Assembly: GCA_029718625.1 (NCBI GenBank)
Contig: CM056376.1
Location: 88,182,333-88,246,332 of the forward strand
Direction: 5' to 3'
DNA from: Synaphobranchus kaupii
Taxonomy: Eukaryota > Chordata > Actinopteri > Anguilliformes > Synaphobranchidae
Length of the DNA stretch: 64,000 nucleotides
Positions 60,524 to 64,000 of this stretch are shown here, in pieces. Under the pieces are notes generated by a model, which saw only the letters and a list, made by a program, of their open reading frames with translations, had not been told where the DNA came from and did not search any database. A program made the position numbers and the translations under genes. Positions within the stretch are counted from its first letter, which is position 1. The number at the start of each line of letters is the position of its first letter.

Positions 60524-62110
60524 CACACACACAGAGGATGAGAAATGCATTCATGTGCTCACAGACAGTCCTCAGCATGACGGAACAGCGCTCCTGCCAC
60601 GCCACAGTTTCTTCAGCTCAGACACAGCGGCTGTATCAGCTGCTCACTGTTACATTCAAAATGATTATCAAAAGACATGTTTTCTATTGCTTTAAATGCC
60701 CCGAGAACATTTAAAGACCCGGGGAATGGGGCTGATGAAATGTATGCAGCATTTACAAAACAACTTTGTCATACCTACTGATTTGTTTGGTAGCTGGTAT
60801 GATTTCATGTGAACATTCCCCCTATGGTACATTTTCAAACAAAACATATATAAAATATATTTGATGTTCTTGCTAAAAGGACATTTTTCATCTAAGTGAA
60901 AGATGTTTTCATGGAATGGGCCTATTTTTTTTCTATTAAACCATTCATAAACCAAGGCCACAGTGCTACGCAGTTATTACAAAGCCATAACATTAACAGA
61001 GCCATAACATTAACAAGGCCATTATCAAAGTCACAACATAACATGCATATATACTGTACATATCAATGTGGAATTCCTCCACGCTGAACACTTTGCATTT
61101 AAGCATCAGTATGGAGGCCGAAAAGCACAGGCTTCTCCTTCCATTACAAATTCAAGGCTGCGGTGAGGCTGGTATGTAGACTGTAAGGGAGATATAGCCG
61201 TTATCAGGGACAGGGAGAGAGCAGGGGCTGACCATTTCTCCTTGAAACTAGGAAGGACCACAAGTGCTCACATCAAGGCCCTGTTCCACATAACCTCCCA
61301 TCCATGTCCAGCTCACTTCAGCAGAGCACAGCGGGCACAGCCACCCCACTCTCCCAGCTGTTCTAGGTACCCTTCCAACCATGGCCAGAACAGGGTGCAT
61401 GGTGTGGCTCGGACATAGAAACAGAATTTCTAGCCTGGCTCTAATTATAAAAGGCTGCAGCAGAATGGAGTAATGGTTATAGGAGGTAGACCCCTGACTG
61501 GAAAGGCACAGGATTAAACGACATGGGGCGAAGCCACGTTCATAGCTTTGAGCATGGTGTTAACCAGAGCGTTACCTCTGCATTATTAAACTCAATGATT
61601 CAACTTCATGCAATATTACCTTGGCACTAGATAAAGCAAGCAAGAGCCACGCAGCAATATTTGAAAGCATGGAAACATAATTTCTGTTCAAATTCAAACG
61701 CAGTGCTTAGATATAAGCTTACCCTCATCTACAATGTCAGGAAGCTGTTGCCCGTGGACGTGTCCTTATCCAGGAACCCCAATTGGACGGGGCTGTTTTC
61801 ATGCAAATCAAAATAGTAATTTACACCGATATAGTAAGTCTACATATACGGGCCCAAGAGCTCACCGTACTGTAGGCTACACTGCAGGCAAGGCACTCTG
61901 TTCCCCTCCCATCTCTGCACATTACAGTTTCACTCTCTTTAAGAAAAGAAAAAATGGGAGGGGGGGTGTTAAAGTCACCTTCCAGTTGTCCACGTTTTCC
62001 ATGACCACTGCAGGATACTACAGTCATTGGCCATATGAAGCTATTCAAAGCGCCGTTCTTATCTTTTACGCAAAATCCATAACGTGTTACCACACCATAT
62101 TACGTACAAG
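59187..62110. other. Non-coding sequence with (AC)n tracts
   Basis: (AC)n microsatellites lie at about 59756-59784 and 60468-60535 with an AC-rich flank. A small direct repeat (agccataacattaaca twice at about 60983-61014) is present. No gene was recognised. Confidence 0.5.
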
Positions 62111-62580
62111 TCATAAGTGTAATGTGCTGATGTTGTGATGTGATTATCGCACCGCACCGCACCGCAGGCTGTGCTGCAGGTGTAGATCCGCACACTGACT
62201 CCAGTTATACTCCTGTACAATATATCCGTACCTTCGACAAAAGCGCTCGCTGTATGCTGGCCTTGAACTAATGCCCTGGTGTTTGTTTTTTCAACCAGTG
62301 TAATTAGACAACCGGCACAATTATGAAACGTTTCGCGTTTCATCTTTCGGTCGTTTTATTTTAATTTTTAGCCCAATGTAGCCTACGGTCGTGCGCCGTT
62401 TCAGTTCAGCAGGCAGGTGCGGTCCCACAGCCGCTGAACGGCCGTATTGCAGGTGTGCGGAGACAGACAGCGTCAAGCAAGAGCAGCTATCGCTGAATAA
62501 AGCTCCGCACAAACAGAGGCTGCGACACTTGTCCGTCAGGTGAGGACTGGCTGATGCAGTCAAACCTAAACCGAAACCTA
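62110..62580. promoter_or_regulatory. GC/CpG-enriched block, alternative candidate 5' region
   Basis: CpG is enriched at about 62140-62560 (for example tcgcaccgcaccgcaccgca and acggccgtattgcaggtgtg). It ends with a short telomere-like run (aaacctaaaccgaaacctaa, accccg). Its position upstream of plxna4 makes it a second, weaker candidate for the unseen first exon or promoter. No splice donor is compelling. Confidence 0.2.
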
Positions 62581-64000
62581 AACCCCGAAGATAATGGTAG
62601 CCTAATATTTATTTATCATGTTTAAAAAATCTGTCAGGTAGCCTTTTAATGAGCAGGGATCTCTTCGGTGGACGCGTCTGAGGTAGCATATCTCAGTACA
62701 GGCTAGCAGTTAGCGGTAGTGGAAATTGTTTCGGTTTTTTCCCTTTCGTTTGACTGTTCCATCTTCAATCTAACGTGCAGAACCTCTATTCCCCTGTGAA
62801 ATTCATAAAATAATGTATCAACAATGCAAGTCTGTACCAAATCAAATTACCCATAACTTAGGGGATGGTTTGGACTGAGACCTATCATATCCCTCAGCTC
62901 TAAAAGACTGAAACCCCGATGAATACAGTATAGAGCTGATAACGTTGTTATATCATATCTAATTTAGTATTGTGTGTTGTTTAAAATGTCGCTAAGCGGG
63001 GTAGGCTATTATAAATATTCGAATTACTTTTTGACTAACAGAGAGAGGCTTGCCGCAATTCGTTGATTTACGCAAGACGATGATATAATTAATTTTAATA
63101 GCATTCCACATTGATCATATCCATTTATTATTGGTGCGACCACTGCGCATTCATAGACGGTTTAAATCAATGCATGTTCAAAATATACGACGGATTTCGT
63201 GACGTTGTTCCATATAGGCTACCATAGGTTCCACAGTTAGACGAATGCACAACTAAGGATTCTTCAAGGCACATCGTGTGCGATTTTCAAGAATGTAAAT
63301 CGTAACGTACGGTGTGAAAGCCGTTAAGCGGTGCTTTTTTTTATATACGCCTCCGTTTTCTGACCAGAGACAGTTCAGAAACCTTTTCAAATAACTGCTT
63401 CAAGTGCGGGAATTACACAAGTTATATTGGCGTAGTCGCCCAGTATGAAAGCTTAGCTGGGGCATTTCGGGTAATTATTAATTTTGAATGAAGCAACGCG
63501 CGCTTTCCACGAATTACAGCCTAAAACACTCTAAAGACCGATAGCGTTTAGCTACACAACGACTGCCTTCCAGAACGCAGAAATATATAGCTTTATCATT
63601 CCATTACTACAGCATTCGTGCTTAGTCATTATTTTTACAATCATCATTTGAGATTGAGCTCAATATTTAGTGGAAGCTACTACAGCATTAATATCGCATG
63701 CCGTGCAGTGTCGCACATACTGCAGAGAATTGTTCTGTTCCGAGGTGGGAACATTACTCTCACGTTGCAAGATCCTGACTCTCCCGAGATAGCATTGGCC
63801 CCAATAGAGTCAAACAGTAGCAAACACAGGTACGAGTACAAGGGGAGAAACGGTCAAAACGAATCAAGTTTTAATAGACTACTGTGAATAATTATAGGAT
63901 ACTTACTCTAGTGCACGAGTAAAACGCCTCGGGTCTAAATAGCACTGCTTCATATAGTACTGATAACAGCTGAGATCAGTGGTTCTAGCGATAGCGAGAA
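62581..64000. other. Non-coding sequence to the window end
   Basis: AT-rich sequence without recognised repeat or gene. An 89-codon plus-strand frame (63618-63887) has no recognisable domain. Confidence 0.4.

Noticed and set aside
62560..62590. Telomere-like aaacctaaaccgaaaccta
   Set aside because: It is too short and irregular to call an interstitial telomeric repeat.

Overview
The window is vertebrate nuclear DNA, most probably from a ray-finned (teleost) fish. The evidence is a single intron-rich gene with GT-AG introns, abundant (AC)n and (GA)n microsatellites, Tc1-like and hAT-type DNA transposon debris, a tRNA-derived fish SINE ending in GATG repeats, and no bacterial gene structure. 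I do not assign a species.

The only protein-coding gene I can support is a plexin-A receptor on the minus strand, best matched to plexin A4 (plxna4). Two coding exons are visible. The first (39293 down to 38082, with 113 nt of 5' UTR up to 39406) encodes the start codon, a signal peptide and most of the Sema domain. The second (18844 down to 18662) continues the Sema domain with the reading frame kept exactly. The intron between them is about 19.2 kb. Everything from 18661 down to 1 is the next intron, and everything above 39406 is intron 1 and/or upstream sequence. Later exons (PSI, IPT, transmembrane and GAP parts) lie outside the window. The non-coding first exon was not identified. A CpG-rich block at about 43.4-44.5 kb and another at about 62.1-62.6 kb are the best candidates.

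The rest is non-coding and strikingly repetitive. Four large minisatellites occupy about 8.5 kb: a 29-bp array (4.74-6.62 kb), a 47-bp array (8.22-10.81 kb), a 25-bp array (33.94-36.18 kb) and a 35/42-bp array (55.98-57.81 kb). Three show signs of block duplication (higher-order structure). A smaller array of roughly 60 bp per unit at 11.18-11.54 kb carries telomere-like CCCTAA words.

Mobile DNA includes a degenerate Tc1-like transposase copy (about 22.0-23.5 kb) split by two hAT-type miniature elements; a second Tc1 terminus (27.2 kb); a 500-bp near-perfect palindrome (25.66-26.18 kb) with a half copy at 27.5 kb; a nested pair of elements (30.92-32.88 kb); foldback MITEs at 3.5, 19.9 and 47.05 kb; a SINE with target-site duplication at 12.94 kb; and a second SINE-like family present twice (28.2 and 30.56 kb). 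I found no novel multi-gene system. The interesting material is the repeat architecture of the plxna4 introns.
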